64,000 bases of DNA from Streptomyces sp. CB02400. Lineage in GTDB: Bacteria > Actinomycetota > Actinomycetes > Streptomycetales > Streptomycetaceae. Under the pieces are notes generated by a model. That model worked only from the letters and a program-made list of their open reading frames with translations. It had not been told where the DNA came from and searched no databases. Made by a program: the position numbers and the translations under genes. Positions 34,313-42,711 of the stretch are shown here, in pieces. How positions within the stretch are numbered: the first letter of the stretch is position 1; each line of letters starts with the position of its first letter. The stretch is from contig NZ_LIWB01000002.1 of the NCBI RefSeq assembly GCF_001905725.1, positions 419,607-483,606 on the forward strand. Direction: 5' to 3'.

Positions 34313-34480
34313 GGGTTACCTGGTACGAGCCGGGTGCCTGGTGCGAGTCGGGCCGTCCGGTACAGGCGGGTTACCTGGTACGAGCCGGGTGCCTGGTGCG
34401 AGTCGGGCCGTCCGGTACAGGCGGGTTACCTGGTACGAGTCGGGTCGCCCGGAACGAGTCGGGCCGTCCGGTCGACCGGG
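34313..34480. repeat. 55-bp tandem repeat, three units
   Basis: Units begin with GGGTTACCTGGTACGAG at 34313, 34368 and 34423, an exact 55-bp period. Units 1 and 2 are essentially identical; the third diverges halfway. Each unit itself contains imperfect sub-repeats of about 18-20 bp (CTGGTACGAGCCGGGTGC, CTGGTGCGAGTCGGGCCGTC). The array fills most of the 391-bp gap between rpiB and the glycosylase gene. The period is not a multiple of three, so it is not coding. Confidence 0.9.
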
Positions 34481-34519
34481 TCGGCCGGACGGTGGGAACG
34501 AGCTTGGAAGGACATCCCC

Positions 34520-35341
34520 GTGCCGGAAGGCCACACCATCCACCGGCTGGCCGATGACTACGCCGCCGCCTTCGCCGCAGGCACACCCCTCCGCGTCACC
34601 AGCCCCCAGGGCAAGTTCGCCGACGCCGCCGCCCTCCTCGACCGCACGCCGCTGCACACCACCGACGCCCACGGAAAGCACCTGTTCCTCGGCTTCGGCG
34701 ACGCCGAGCCCGCCGAGTGGGTCCACATCCACCTCGGCCTCTTCGGCAAGGTCACCTTCGGCCCGGCCCCGGCGCCGCCGCCCACGGACACCGTCCGGCT
34801 CCGCCTCGCCGACGCCACGTCCTACGTCGACCTGCGCGGCCCCACCACCTGCGCCCTGATCACGGACCCCGAGAAGCAGGCGGTCCACGACCGGCTCGGC
34901 CCCGACCCGCTGCGCCCGGACGCCGACCCGGCCCTCGCGTACCGCAGGATCGGCCGCAGCCGTACGACGATCGCCGCCCTCCTCATGGACCAGAAGGTCA
35001 TCGCGGGCGTGGGCAACGTCTACCGCGCCGAGGTCCTCTTCCGGCACCGGATCGACCCGTACCGCGCGGGCCGGGACATCACCACGGCCGAGTGGGACGC
35101 GATCTGGGCCGATCTGGTCGCGCTGATGCGCGAGGGCGTCCGCCTCAACCGCATCGACACCGTCCGCCCCGAACACACCCCGGAGGCGATGGGACGCCCG
35201 CCGCGCGTCGACGACCACGGCGGCGAGGTGTACGTCTACCGCAGGGCCCACCTGCCCTGCCACATCTGTGGCGGCGAGATCCGCACCGCCGACCTCGCCG
35301 CCCGCAATCTGTTCTGGTGCCCGGACTGCCAGCGCCGCTGA
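34520..35341 (+). CDS. nei: Fpg/Nei-family DNA glycosylase/AP lyase
   Basis: A 273-residue base-excision repair enzyme removing oxidised bases. The GTG at 34520 follows GGAAGGA and gives MPEGHTIHRL, with the catalytic Pro2 and Glu3. The helix-two-turn-helix DNA-binding motif is in VIAGVGNVYRAEVLFRHRIDP. A zinc finger closes the protein: Cys247, Cys250, Cys267 and Cys270 (CHICGG … FWCPDC). The PEGHT start points to the actinobacterial Nei-like branch rather than Fpg (PELPE). The reading frame stays open upstream through the 55-bp repeats, but the start is set by the Shine-Dalgarno and the catalytic proline. Confidence 0.93.
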   Translation: MPEGHTIHRLADDYAAAFAAGTPLRVTSPQGKFADAAALLDRTPLHTTDAHGKHLFLGFGDAEPAEWVHIHLGLFGKVTFGPAPAPPPTDTVRLRLADATSYVDLRGPTTCALITDPEKQAVHDRLGPDPLRPDADPALAYRRIGRSRTTIAALLMDQKVIAGVGNVYRAEVLFRHRIDPYRAGRDITTAEWDAIWADLVALMREGVRLNRIDTVRPEHTPEAMGRPPRVDDHGGEVYVYRRAHLPCHICGGEIRTADLAARNLFWCPDCQRR

Positions 35342-35345
35342 GCCG

Positions 35346-36596
35346 TCAGAACCCGTGCGGCAGCCACGGCGCCGGGTCGCTCCCGAACGCCAGGGACGCC
35401 TCCGCCAGCGCGCCCCGCCGCAGCTCTGCCACCCGGCCGGCCGCCGCGAGCGCCGTGAGGCTCACCCCGCCCAGATACGCCGCACCCAACTCCCGTACCG
35501 ACAGGGCGAGATCGGCCGCTTCCTCTGTACGCTCGCAGGACGCGCCCTTGGCGTCCCCGCTCAGCCGCCAACGCCCCGCGTTCCAGGGGCAGAAGGCGTC
35601 CTCCACCTCGAACACGACGTCCACCGGCGCCCGGTACGCCCGCGCCTGGAGGGCGGCGCCGACGTCGACCAGCCGTACGTACAGCGAGTCCCGTATCTCC
35701 GGCCGGCACCGGCGGATGTCGGACACCAGGTACTGCCACGCCTCGTCGACCGGCCGACCGCGCGCCACCAGCGTCGTCGTCAGGTCGATGCCGAACAGGA
35801 ACCGCCACAGCGCCGCGTCCGCCGCCGGATCCAGCGCGGCCAGGGCGCTCAGGATCACCGAACCCTCGTGCCCCGCCGGACCGTACTCCCCCTTCACCCG
35901 GAACCGGGCGTACCCGACCGTCTCGCCGTCCCGTTCGGCGACGACGCACTGCAGCGGCGACGCCCCGCCCCGGCCGCCCGCCGGGTCCAGCGTCCCCAGC
36001 CGCTCCCAGCCGGGCTGCCGCGCGAGCATCCCCGGCCGGCCCGGCACCAGCCGGGCGTACACCGCCTCGCACGCGTCGAGCACGTCGGCGGGGGCCGCGT
36101 ACCGCACCCGTACGTCATCCGTACCGGACGGGACCGACAGACTCGTACGACTCGTGTCGATCTCGGCGTTGACCTGGAAGGTGGCCGCCTCGTACCCGAA
36201 CCGGCCGTAGATCGCCGGCTCCGACGCCGTGAGCACCGCCAGCGGCTCGCCCCAGGACCGGATGTCGTCCAACTGGCGCCGCATCATCGTCCGCAGCACG
36301 CCGCGCCGCCGGTGCGTGGCGGCCACGCCGACGCCCGTGACGCCCGCGGCCGGCACGGAGTCACCGCCGGGCACGGTCAGCCGGAACGAGAACGCGCCCG
36401 CCGTCCCCACGCACTCGCCGCCGTCCCAGAACCCCAGAAAACGGTCGTGCTCGGTGAGCGAGTTCCACAGTTCGCGTTCCTCGTCCGCCTCCTCGCCGCC
36501 GCCGAACGCGCGGATCAGGTTCGCGTACCACTTGTTCCAATCGTCCGGCTGTAGCACGTGAAGTCCGGTTGTGGGGCCCGTTTCCTCGGTCGTCAT
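35346..36596 (-). CDS. Eis-like GNAT N-acetyltransferase
   Basis: A 416-residue protein with the Eis layout: an N-terminal GNAT domain (acetyl-CoA motif GVTGVGVAATHRRRGVLRTMM), a second degenerate GNAT domain, and a C-terminal sterol-carrier-like domain (SVRELGAAYLGGVSLTALAAAG). It ends in HGF, the buried C-terminal carboxylate typical of Eis enzymes. Such enzymes acetylate amines, including aminoglycosides and lysine side chains. The natural substrate in Streptomyces is not known. It converges with the glycosylase gene at a 4-nt gap. Confidence 0.9.
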   Translation of the reverse strand: MTTEETGPTTGLHVLQPDDWNKWYANLIRAFGGGEEADEERELWNSLTEHDRFLGFWDGGECVGTAGAFSFRLTVPGGDSVPAAGVTGVGVAATHRRRGVLRTMMRRQLDDIRSWGEPLAVLTASEPAIYGRFGYEAATFQVNAEIDTSRTSLSVPSGTDDVRVRYAAPADVLDACEAVYARLVPGRPGMLARQPGWERLGTLDPAGGRGGASPLQCVVAERDGETVGYARFRVKGEYGPAGHEGSVILSALAALDPAADAALWRFLFGIDLTTTLVARGRPVDEAWQYLVSDIRRCRPEIRDSLYVRLVDVGAALQARAYRAPVDVVFEVEDAFCPWNAGRWRLSGDAKGASCERTEEAADLALSVRELGAAYLGGVSLTALAAAGRVAELRRGALAEASLAFGSDPAPWLPHGF

Positions 36597-36742
36597 GAGC
36601 CATCCCTACCAGTGCCGTACCGGACGAGCGAGGCAATTTCTCCCGCGCGGCCCCACGACGGCGTCCGGTGAAGTTGACTGTGAAGTCGGCCCCGGCAAGG
36701 GGACAACCAGGACCTCCCGTGCCAAGTGGCCGGTCCGATGGA

Positions 36743-36748
36743 TAGGGT
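36743..36748 (+). promoter_or_regulatory. -10 box TAGGGT upstream of the PP2C phosphatase
   Basis: TAGGGT ends 9 nt before the ATG at 36758. There is no Shine-Dalgarno sequence, so the message is probably leaderless or nearly so. No clear -35 is seen. Confidence 0.45.
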
Positions 36749-36757
36749 CCCGAACTA

Positions 36758-37939
36758 ATGGCAGCAGGACGAGAGCGGCGCGCGGAAGCCGACACGTTCA
36801 CGGCCCGGTTGAAGAAGCAGTGGCACCGGGCCCGCGTCGGCATGCGCCGGAGCGCCGTCGACTACTTCCGCGGGGACGGCTCCGACTGGATCGCGCTCGC
36901 CGGACTGTTCCTCACCGTCCCGCTGATCGCGGCCGGGACACTCGCCAACTCGGTGTGGTGCGCGCCCGCCGCACTGGTCATACCGATCGTCGCCGGCGGC
37001 CTGCTGCTGCGCCCGGCGAGCCTGCTCGGCCTGTACGCCGCCGCGGCGACCGCGCTGATCGTGGAGTCGGTGCAGCTCGGCCCCTACACCGAGGGCGCGG
37101 CCCGGGTCACCCCGGGCGTGGTCCTCGTCGTCGCCGCCTGCGGCTTCTTCGGGCTGCTCGTCGCCCAGTTCCGCAGCCGGGTCGGCGTGCCCTGGCGGCG
37201 CGGCGGCACCATGCTGTTCGACCTGCGCGAACGCATCCGGGTGCAGAGCAAGCTGCCGAAGCTCCCCGACGGCTGGCACCGCGAGATGGCCCTGCGCCCG
37301 GCGGGCGGGCAGTCCTTCTCGGGCGACTTCGTGGTCGCGGCCCGCACCAACGGCGGGCGCACCCTGGAGGTCGTGCTCACCGACGTCTCCGGCAAGGGCA
37401 TGGACGCCGCCTCGCGCGCCCTGCTGCTCTCCGGTGCCTTCGGCGGCCTCCTCGGCAGCCTCCCGCCGCACGCCTTCCTCCCGGCCGCCAACGGCTACCT
37501 GCTGCGCCAGGACTGGGACGAGGGCTTCGCCACCTCCATCCACCTGGTGCTCGACCTGGACTCCGGCGACTACGAGCTCTACTCCGCCGGGCACCCGCCG
37601 GGCCTCCAGCTCAGCGCGGGCAGCGGACGCTGGGAGGAGAAGGCGGCCGACGGCCCGCTGCTGGGCGTGTACGACGGCGCCCAGTTCGACTCGGTGAAGG
37701 GCTCGCTGCGCCCCGGGGACGTGCTGATGCTGTTCACGGACGGCCTGGTGGAGACCTCCGACCGGGACATCGTCGAGGGCATCGACCGCCTCACCGGCGA
37801 GGCCGACCGCTATGTCGCGGGCGGCTTCCACGGCGCCGCCTGGCACCTCATCGAGGCGGTCGCCAAGGACGTCAACGACGACCGGGCGCTGCTGCTGATC
37901 TGCCGCGAGGGCCCGACGGCCGCCGCGACGGCCCGCTGA
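36758..37939 (+). CDS. membrane-anchored PP2C/SpoIIE-type protein phosphatase
   Basis: A 393-residue protein. A basic N-terminus (~1-40) is followed by three or four transmembrane helices (~44-150), then a cytoplasmic SpoIIE-type PP2C domain (~170-390) with metal ligands in SGDFVVAARTNGG, VVLTDVSGKGMDAA and LMLFTDGLVE. It probably dephosphorylates anti-anti-sigma or related serine-phosphorylated regulators, as many Streptomyces enzymes of this type do. No HATPase or STAS partner is adjacent. The HD-domain gene follows at close spacing. Confidence 0.9.
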   Translation: MAAGRERRAEADTFTARLKKQWHRARVGMRRSAVDYFRGDGSDWIALAGLFLTVPLIAAGTLANSVWCAPAALVIPIVAGGLLLRPASLLGLYAAAATALIVESVQLGPYTEGAARVTPGVVLVVAACGFFGLLVAQFRSRVGVPWRRGGTMLFDLRERIRVQSKLPKLPDGWHREMALRPAGGQSFSGDFVVAARTNGGRTLEVVLTDVSGKGMDAASRALLLSGAFGGLLGSLPPHAFLPAANGYLLRQDWDEGFATSIHLVLDLDSGDYELYSAGHPPGLQLSAGSGRWEEKAADGPLLGVYDGAQFDSVKGSLRPGDVLMLFTDGLVETSDRDIVEGIDRLTGEADRYVAGGFHGAAWHLIEAVAKDVNDDRALLLICREGPTAAATAR

Positions 37940-37957
37940 CCCGTGCACACTGGGCGG

Positions 37958-38416
37958 GTGACCGAGACGACACCGCTGCCCCTGGCCGAGATCGAGGCCA
38001 CCGCCCGCGCCGCGCACGCCGGCCAGAGAGACAAGGCGGGCCGGCCCTACGCCGAACACCTCCGGGCCGTCGCCGAGGGGGTACGGGCACGCGGCGGCGA
38101 CGAGGAGCAGATCGCGGCGGCCTGGCTGCACGACGCCGTCGAGGACGACAGGCTCACGGAGCGGTGGCTGGAGGAGGCGACGCTGACCCGGCGGACCAAG
38201 GACATCGTCCTCGCGGTCACCAAACGGTCCGGGGAGCCGCCCGAGGCGTACGCGGCCCGGATCCTCGCCACCCCCGGCGCGCTGCTGGTGAAGGAGGCGG
38301 ACCTGGCGCACAACGCCGACCCGGCCCGCCTCGCCGTACTGGACGGACCGACCCGCACACGACTGACCGAGAAGTACGCGCGGATGCGCGCACTCCTCGG
38401 TCTCGTGGGCTCGTGA
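37958..38416 (+). CDS. HD-domain phosphohydrolase (RelA/SpoT hydrolase-like)
   Basis: A 152-residue protein containing only an HD domain: AHAGQRDKAGRPYAEHLRAVAEGV, then AAWLHDAVEDDRL with the HD pair, and a later KEADLAHNADPARL. This resembles the ppGpp-hydrolase half of RelA/SpoT (MESH1-like) without a synthetase. The GTG at 37958 is preferred because CACACT ends 6 nt upstream; an in-frame GTG at 37943 is possible. It is likely transcribed with the phosphatase gene as well. Confidence 0.82.
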   Translation: MTETTPLPLAEIEATARAAHAGQRDKAGRPYAEHLRAVAEGVRARGGDEEQIAAAWLHDAVEDDRLTERWLEEATLTRRTKDIVLAVTKRSGEPPEAYAARILATPGALLVKEADLAHNADPARLAVLDGPTRTRLTEKYARMRALLGLVGS

Positions 38417-38432
38417 AGGGGGAGGGGAACCC

Positions 38433-39629
38433 CTAGGCGGAGACCTTCTCGCGGGTCTCCTTCTTCTCCTGCCGCTCACGTTCGCGGGCCGGCTCGGCGG
38501 CGTCCCGCTTGAACGCCCACTCCATCCTCGGCTCCATCACGAACCGGAACATCCGCCGTACGGGGGCGGTGCACAGCAGGGTCACCATGGCCGCCGCCAG
38601 GACGCTCACGGCGATCTCGCCGAGCGGCTGATGCAGCACGGAGTGCTCGAACCAGCCCTGGTAGTCGCCGGCCTTCACCACGAAGCCGTGCAGCAGATAG
38701 CCGTACAGCGTGCCCGCGCCGAGCGCCGTGAACCACATCCGGCGGCCCGGCACCCAGGCGAAGAAGCAGGCGGTCAGCAGCAGCGAGCAGCCGAACATCG
38801 CGAGCACCATGACCGGGCCGGCCCACCACGGCGCGCCCAGCTCCTGCGCGGCGTCACGGTGGTAGAACCACGCGGTGTCCATCCGCGGCACCGCCCACCA
38901 GCCGAAGGCCAGCGCCGCCGCGAACACCGGCACCGCCGCGATCCGCACCGACCGGCGGCGCACCATGTGGAAGTGCTCCGGCCGCATGCACAGACCGAGC
39001 ACGAAGTACGGCAGGAACTGCAGCACGCGCTGCAGGTCGAGGTCGTCGCCGATCCCGGGGGTGACACTGGCCAGCACGGCGATGCCGAGGGCCAGCGGCA
39101 GCGGATGCCGTACCGCGTTCCAGATCGGCGTGGTCAGCCGCCACACGAACAGCGCGACCAGGAACCAGGTCAGGTACCAGGGGTCGAGCAGGCTGATCTC
39201 CTGCTCCGGGGCGTGGTCGACGACCCGCCGGAACAGGGGATAGGCGGTCTCGAACACGATGTACGGCACGGCGACACCGGTGATCAGCCGGCGCAGCCGG
39301 TCGGGCCGCATGTCGAAACTGCGCGAGAAGAAGCCGGAGATGATGATGAAGGCCGGCATGTGGAACGTGTACACGACCGTGTACGCCGCCTCCAGGACCC
39401 GGCTGTCGCCCTTGAGGGGCTCCCAGGCGTGGCCGACCGCCACCAGCACGATCGCCAGGTACTTGGCGTTGTCGAAGAACGCGTCGCGCTGTTTGCCGTG
39501 CGGGCTCTTCGGTTGCGGGCTTTTTGCGCGTGGGCCCTTCGTGCGTGGGCTCGGCACTCCGGGTGCCGGTGACTGTGCCGGGGGGAGCGGCGTTCTGCGG
39601 TTGCCGTACGGTCGCTGCGAGTTCGTCAC
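38433..39629 (-). CDS. membrane acyltransferase (acyltransferase-3 family)
   Basis: A 398-residue integral membrane protein with about ten helices and a Pro/Lys-rich N-terminus containing imperfect SPxxK repeats (SPRTKGPRAKSPQPKSPHGK). The family motif is RDAFFDNAKYLAIVLVAVGHAWEP with the essential His, and later FHMPAFIIISGFFSRSF. These enzymes acetylate or succinylate surface sugars, lipids or peptidoglycan. Similar to the fucose-4-O-acetylase group. Its upstream gap is the low-GC region. A charged C-terminus (RERERQEKKETREK) is cytoplasmic. Confidence 0.88.
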   Translation of the reverse strand: MTNSQRPYGNRRTPLPPAQSPAPGVPSPRTKGPRAKSPQPKSPHGKQRDAFFDNAKYLAIVLVAVGHAWEPLKGDSRVLEAAYTVVYTFHMPAFIIISGFFSRSFDMRPDRLRRLITGVAVPYIVFETAYPLFRRVVDHAPEQEISLLDPWYLTWFLVALFVWRLTTPIWNAVRHPLPLALGIAVLASVTPGIGDDLDLQRVLQFLPYFVLGLCMRPEHFHMVRRRSVRIAAVPVFAAALAFGWWAVPRMDTAWFYHRDAAQELGAPWWAGPVMVLAMFGCSLLLTACFFAWVPGRRMWFTALGAGTLYGYLLHGFVVKAGDYQGWFEHSVLHQPLGEIAVSVLAAAMVTLLCTAPVRRMFRFVMEPRMEWAFKRDAAEPARERERQEKKETREKVSA

Positions 39630-40254
39630 TGACCCTCCCGGCGGGGACTCGGGGAGTCGATCGGTGAGCTCGCTGCGCTTGCGGGGGACGAGGCAGCGTG
39701 GAACATCTGAGGCACCCTAGCGTCGTCCTCGGCATTTCGTAAAACGCCCGACGTCGTTCCTGGTATTCGGCTCGGGTGCCCCGGATTGGGGAAAGTGATC
39801 GGCATGATTGGCGTGATGGCCAACACACTGTGCATATAAGGTACTTGGCTGGCACTCGGGCCGTCCTTGTCATGATTATTCCGGACCAAGTCACGCATAA
39901 GCACGGCAGGCGACTCCGGTGATATGTCCAGCTTGGGTATGTCTCTCCCGTATCGGTCCAAGGCTTGTCGGAGCACTTGCGGCGACAATTCGAATTAGCT
40001 GCGAACGCGTTGTGTGGAGACGGAAACGATCCGGTTGAATTCCCTGTGCGGGTGCTCCTTCGAATTGCCGTGCGACACGGCGCCGTTGGCCCGCGCGGAC
40101 GGCCGCGCGCGGGTGGGACCGGCGGCACCGGGACGGATGATGCGTCAGCCGCCGCATAGGGCGGCCGTGTTGGTGGCACGATGGTTCTGGCGGGGTGCGC
40201 GGGGTCGCGTCGCCCGGGCCGGGGAAGCGGAACCGACCGAGGGTGTGATCAGTT
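39630..40254. other. 625-bp gap with a low-GC core; no confirmed gene
   Basis: Positions ~39720-40075 are strikingly AT-richer than the rest of the window (CATAAGGTACTTGG, TCATGATTATTCC, CGACAATTCGAATTAG). Short frames exist on both strands, but their third-position composition is not Streptomyces-like; one on the minus strand (39988 leftward) starts TTG and gives SPQVLRQALDRYGRDIPKL, which may be a decayed gene. CAATTCGAA (39986-39994) and TTCGAATTG (40059-40067) are inverted repeats. Promoters for the acyltransferase gene and the small membrane protein must lie here. Confidence 0.5.
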
Positions 40255-40449
40255 GTGGCCATTTCACTGTCTGTGGTGCTGCTGTTGGCGATCATCCTGG
40301 TGGTGCTGATGAGAGGCGGCTCCCTCAAGGCCGGCCCGGCGGTCGTCGCCGTCCTCTTCGGCTTCTTCCTCGCCTCCACCGGCATGGCCGACGACATCCA
40401 GCGGTTCCTGGACTCGATAGCCGAGATGATCAACTCGATCAGCTTCTGA
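40255..40449 (+). CDS. 64-residue membrane protein, unknown function
   Basis: A 64-residue protein with two hydrophobic helices (ISLSVVLLLAIILVVLM and AVVAVLFGFFLASTG) joined by RGGSLKAG, and an amphipathic C-terminus (ADDIQRFLDSIAEMINSI). The GTG at 40255 is used; GGGTGTGATC lies upstream. Codon usage is normal for the host. No function is known to me. Small hydrophobic proteins of this kind are widespread in actinomycetes. A strong hairpin follows. Confidence 0.65.
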   Translation: MAISLSVVLLLAIILVVLMRGGSLKAGPAVVAVLFGFFLASTGMADDIQRFLDSIAEMINSISF

Positions 40450-40518
40450 TCCCGCCCGCTCCAGCCGCCCGACACCGCGAACAGCGCGACCGGACCGCCC
40501 GCCGCGAAGGAAAACGAT

Positions 40519-40558
40519 CAGGGCCGGGCCGGAGGGATGATCCTCCGGCCCGGCCCTG
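40519..40558. terminator. perfect 17-bp bidirectional hairpin
   Basis: Arms 40519-40535 and 40542-40558 (CAGGGCCGGGCCGGAGG and its complement) around GATGAT. It serves the small membrane protein gene (plus) and the tRNA-Gly (minus). Confidence 0.8.
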
Positions 40559-40565
40559 AGCCGTA

Positions 40566-40639
40566 TGGAGCGGGCGACGGGAATCGAACCCGCGTAGCTA
40601 GTTTGGAAGACTAGGGCTCTACCATTGAGCTACGCCCGC
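40566..40639 (-). tRNA. tRNA-Gly (anticodon UCC)
   Basis: The minus strand gives a full cloverleaf. The acceptor GCGGGCG pairs with CGCCCGC, the D-arm region is TAGCTCAATGGTAGAG, the anticodon arm CTAGT-CTTCCAA-ACTAG carries anticodon TCC, and the T-arm is GCGGGTTCGATTCCCGT. Discriminator T is followed by encoded CCA (40568-40566). Confidence 0.95.
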
Positions 40640-40803
40640 ACGGAACACGCCGCGCGTCGGTGACCGCGGCACTGACAGGCATCGTAGCGGGTCGTGCGGC
40701 CTCGTCGCACACCCCGTTTCCGGACCGCCCCGGCGCGGCACCGCGCCCGTGAAACGCGGCGGCCGTTCCGCCCGGGTGCATGTACCCTACGTGTCGCACC
40801 AGA

Positions 40804-40880
40804 CGGGGTGTGGCGCAGCTTGGTAGCGCGTCCGCTTTGGGAGCGGAAGGCCGTGGGTTCAAATCCCGCCACCCCGACCA
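40804..40880 (+). tRNA. tRNA-Pro (anticodon UGG)
   Basis: CGGGGTG acceptor stem, GGCGCAGCTTGGTAGCGC D-arm, TCCGC-TTTGGGA-GCGGA anticodon arm with TGG, GTGGGTTCAAATCCCGC T-arm, closing CACCCCG plus discriminator A and encoded CCA. Divergent from the tRNA-Gly gene. Confidence 0.96.
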
Positions 40881-41045
40881 GCCACCTGCTCATGCACCGG
40901 TGATCGCCTTTTGGGTGCCGTAGCCGCTGCCGTTACTATGCAAGCTGCACGCCCTGTGTGTCTCTGAAGTCCTCCGGGCGGCGAATCGGCCGGACCCCTC
41001 TGGTCCCGGCAGAACCCGAGAAGTCAGCCACAAGGAGACCGAACC

Positions 41046-42434
41046 GTGAAGAGCGCCGTGGAGACCCTGAACCCGACCCGGGTTCGGCTCACTGTCGAGG
41101 TGCCCTTCGAGGAGCTCAAGGACAGCCTCGACGCGGCGTACAAGAAGATCAACCAGCAGGTCACGGTGAAGGGCTTCCGCAAGGGCAAGGTCCCGGCCCG
41201 GGTCATCGACCAGCGCTTCGGCCGCGGTGCGGTGCTGGAGGAGGCCGTCAACGACGCCCTCCCGAAGTTCTACACCGACGCGGTCAACGAGGCCGAGCTG
41301 AGCCCGCTGGGCCAGCCCGAGGTCGACATCACGGAGCTGAAGGACGGCGAGACGCTGAACTTCACCGCCGAGGTCGACATCCGCCCGACCATCGAGATCC
41401 CGGACTACTCCGGCATCGAGGTCGAGGTCGACGCCGTCGAGGTCACCGACGAGGACGTCGAGAAGTCGGTCGAGCAGCTCCGCGAGCGCTTCGCCTCCAC
41501 CTCCCCGGTGGAGCGCGCCGCCGAGGACGGCGACGTCGTCACCATCGACCTGGAGGCCAAGGTCGACGGCGAGGTCCTCGAGGACGGCGTCGCGAGCGGC
41601 GTGTCGTACACCATCGGCTCCGGCGAGCTGCTGGACGGCATCGACGACGCCGTGAAGGGCCTGGAGGCCGGTGGCGAGGCCACCTTCACCTCCGAGCTCA
41701 AGGGCGGCTCGGCGGCCGGCAAGGAGTCCGAGGTCACCGTCAAGGTGTCCCAGGTCGCCGCCCGTGAGCTGCCGGAGCTGGACGACGAGTTCGCCCAGCT
41801 CGCGTCCGAGTTCGACACCCTCGAGGAGCTGAAGGCGGACAGCCGCAAGCGCCTGGAGAACATGAAGCAGTACGACCAGGCCACGCAGGCCCAGGAGCGC
41901 GTCCTGGAGAAGCTGCTCGAGCTGGTCGAGGTCCCGGTCCCCGAGAAGCTGCTCGAGGACGAGATCAACACCCGCAAGCACAACCTCGAGCACCACCAGC
42001 TCGGCCAGATGGGCCTCGACCTCGCGAAGTACCTGGAGATCCAGGGCAAGACCGAGGAGGAGTTCGAGGCCGAGACCCGCGAGGCCGCGGTCAAGGGCAT
42101 CAAGACCCAGTTCGTGCTCGACGAGCTCGTCAAGCAGGAGAAGCTCAACGTCAACCAGGAGGAGCTCACCGAGCACCTCATGCGGCGCGCGGCCTCCTCC
42201 GGCATGTCCCCCGACCAGTTCGCCCAGGCCGTCGTCGAGCAGGGCCAGGTCCCGCTCCTCGTCGGCGAGGTCGCCCGCGGCAAGGCCCTGGCCTCCGTGG
42301 TCGAGAAGGCCACGGTCAAGGACACCAACGGCGAGATCGTCGACCTCGAGGACGAGGAGGAGACGGACGAGGCGGACACCGCCGAGACCGCCGCCGAGCC
42401 GGCCGAGGCCACCGAGGAGAAGACCGAGGGCTGA
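41046..42434 (+). CDS. tig: trigger factor (ribosome-associated chaperone and peptidyl-prolyl isomerase)
   Basis: A 462-residue chaperone. The ribosome-binding domain carries the signature [17 protein letters not shown]. An FKBP-type isomerase domain (~160-245) includes [17 protein letters not shown] and [17 protein letters not shown]. The C-terminal helical domain follows, ending in an acidic tail ([22 protein letters not shown]). The GTG at 41046 follows AAGGAG. It precedes clpP1P2-clpX, the conserved order linking nascent-chain folding with proteolysis. A strong terminator and the 38-bp repeats separate it from clpP1. Confidence 0.98.
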   Translation: MKSAVETLNPTRVRLTVEVPFEELKDSLDAAYKKINQQVTVKGFRKGKVPARVIDQRFGRGAVLEEAVNDALPKFYTDAVNEAELSPLGQPEVDITELKDGETLNFTAEVDIRPTIEIPDYSGIEVEVDAVEVTDEDVEKSVEQLRERFASTSPVERAAEDGDVVTIDLEAKVDGEVLEDGVASGVSYTIGSGELLDGIDDAVKGLEAGGEATFTSELKGGSAAGKESEVTVKVSQVAARELPELDDEFAQLASEFDTLEELKADSRKRLENMKQYDQATQAQERVLEKLLELVEVPVPEKLLEDEINTRKHNLEHHQLGQMGLDLAKYLEIQGKTEEEFEAETREAAVKGIKTQFVLDELVKQEKLNVNQEELTEHLMRRAASSGMSPDQFAQAVVEQGQVPLLVGEVARGKALASVVEKATVKDTNGEIVDLEDEEETDEADTAETAAEPAEATEEKTEG

Positions 42435-42458
42435 CCCTCACGTCACCTCTGACATGAT

Positions 42459-42499
42459 CACCAGGGCCCCGGGGTGTACAACACTCCGGGGCCCTGGTG
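42459..42499 (+). terminator. hairpin terminator of tig
   Basis: Arms CACCAGGGCCCCGGGGTGT (42459-42477) and ACACTCCGGGGCCCTGGTG (42481-42499) pair at 18 of 19 positions with a 3-nt loop, 25 nt after the tig stop. The right arm is also the first element of the 38-bp repeat series. Confidence 0.75.
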
Positions 42500-42508
42500 T
42501 CTGGTCGT

Positions 42509-42710
42509 CGGGGTGCGTGTCGCTCAGGGCCTTGGTGTCTGGTTGTCGGGGTGGGTGTCGCTCAGGGCCTTGGTGTCTGGTTGTCGGGGTGTGCGTCACT
42601 CCGAGGCTCTGCTGTCGGCTACCGGGGTGTGCGTCACTCCGAGGCTCTGCTGTCGGCTACCGGGGTGTGCGTCACTCCGGGGCCCTGCTGTCGGGCGGCG
42701 GGGCAGCCCA
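42509..42710. repeat. 38-bp tandem repeat array downstream of tig
   Basis: CGGGGTG (finally CGGGGC) recurs at 42509, 42547, 42585, 42623, 42661 and 42699, exactly 38 bp apart. A related element at 42470 is part of the tig terminator. The typical unit is CGGGGTGTGCGTCACTCCG, then a second half such as AGGCTCTGCTGTCGGCTAC. Each unit contains a small dyad GGGGTG…CACTCC. Adjacent units are almost identical pairwise (1-2 and 4-5), showing recent slippage. 38 is not a multiple of three, so it is non-coding. Confidence 0.9.
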
Positions 42711-42711
42711 C

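Noticed and set aside
34313-34480. CRISPR array or coding repeat in the 55-bp tandem region
   Set aside because: Units are contiguous with no spacers, the period is not a multiple of three, and the downstream gene has its own Shine-Dalgarno and catalytic Pro2 start.
39626-39988. 120-codon minus-strand frame upstream of the acyltransferase gene
   Set aside because: Third-position GC is far below that of real genes here, it starts with TTG without a ribosome binding site, and it runs into the acyltransferase start in another frame. It is kept only as a possible decayed remnant.
40566-40880. Integrated element using the tRNA-Gly or tRNA-Pro gene as attachment site
   Set aside because: No integrase, excisionase or duplicated tRNA 3' end is seen within the window.
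42509-42710. CRISPR array suggested by regular 38-bp periodicity
   Set aside because: There are no unique spacers between conserved repeats; the whole 38-bp unit repeats, and no cas genes are present. It is a tandem minisatellite.
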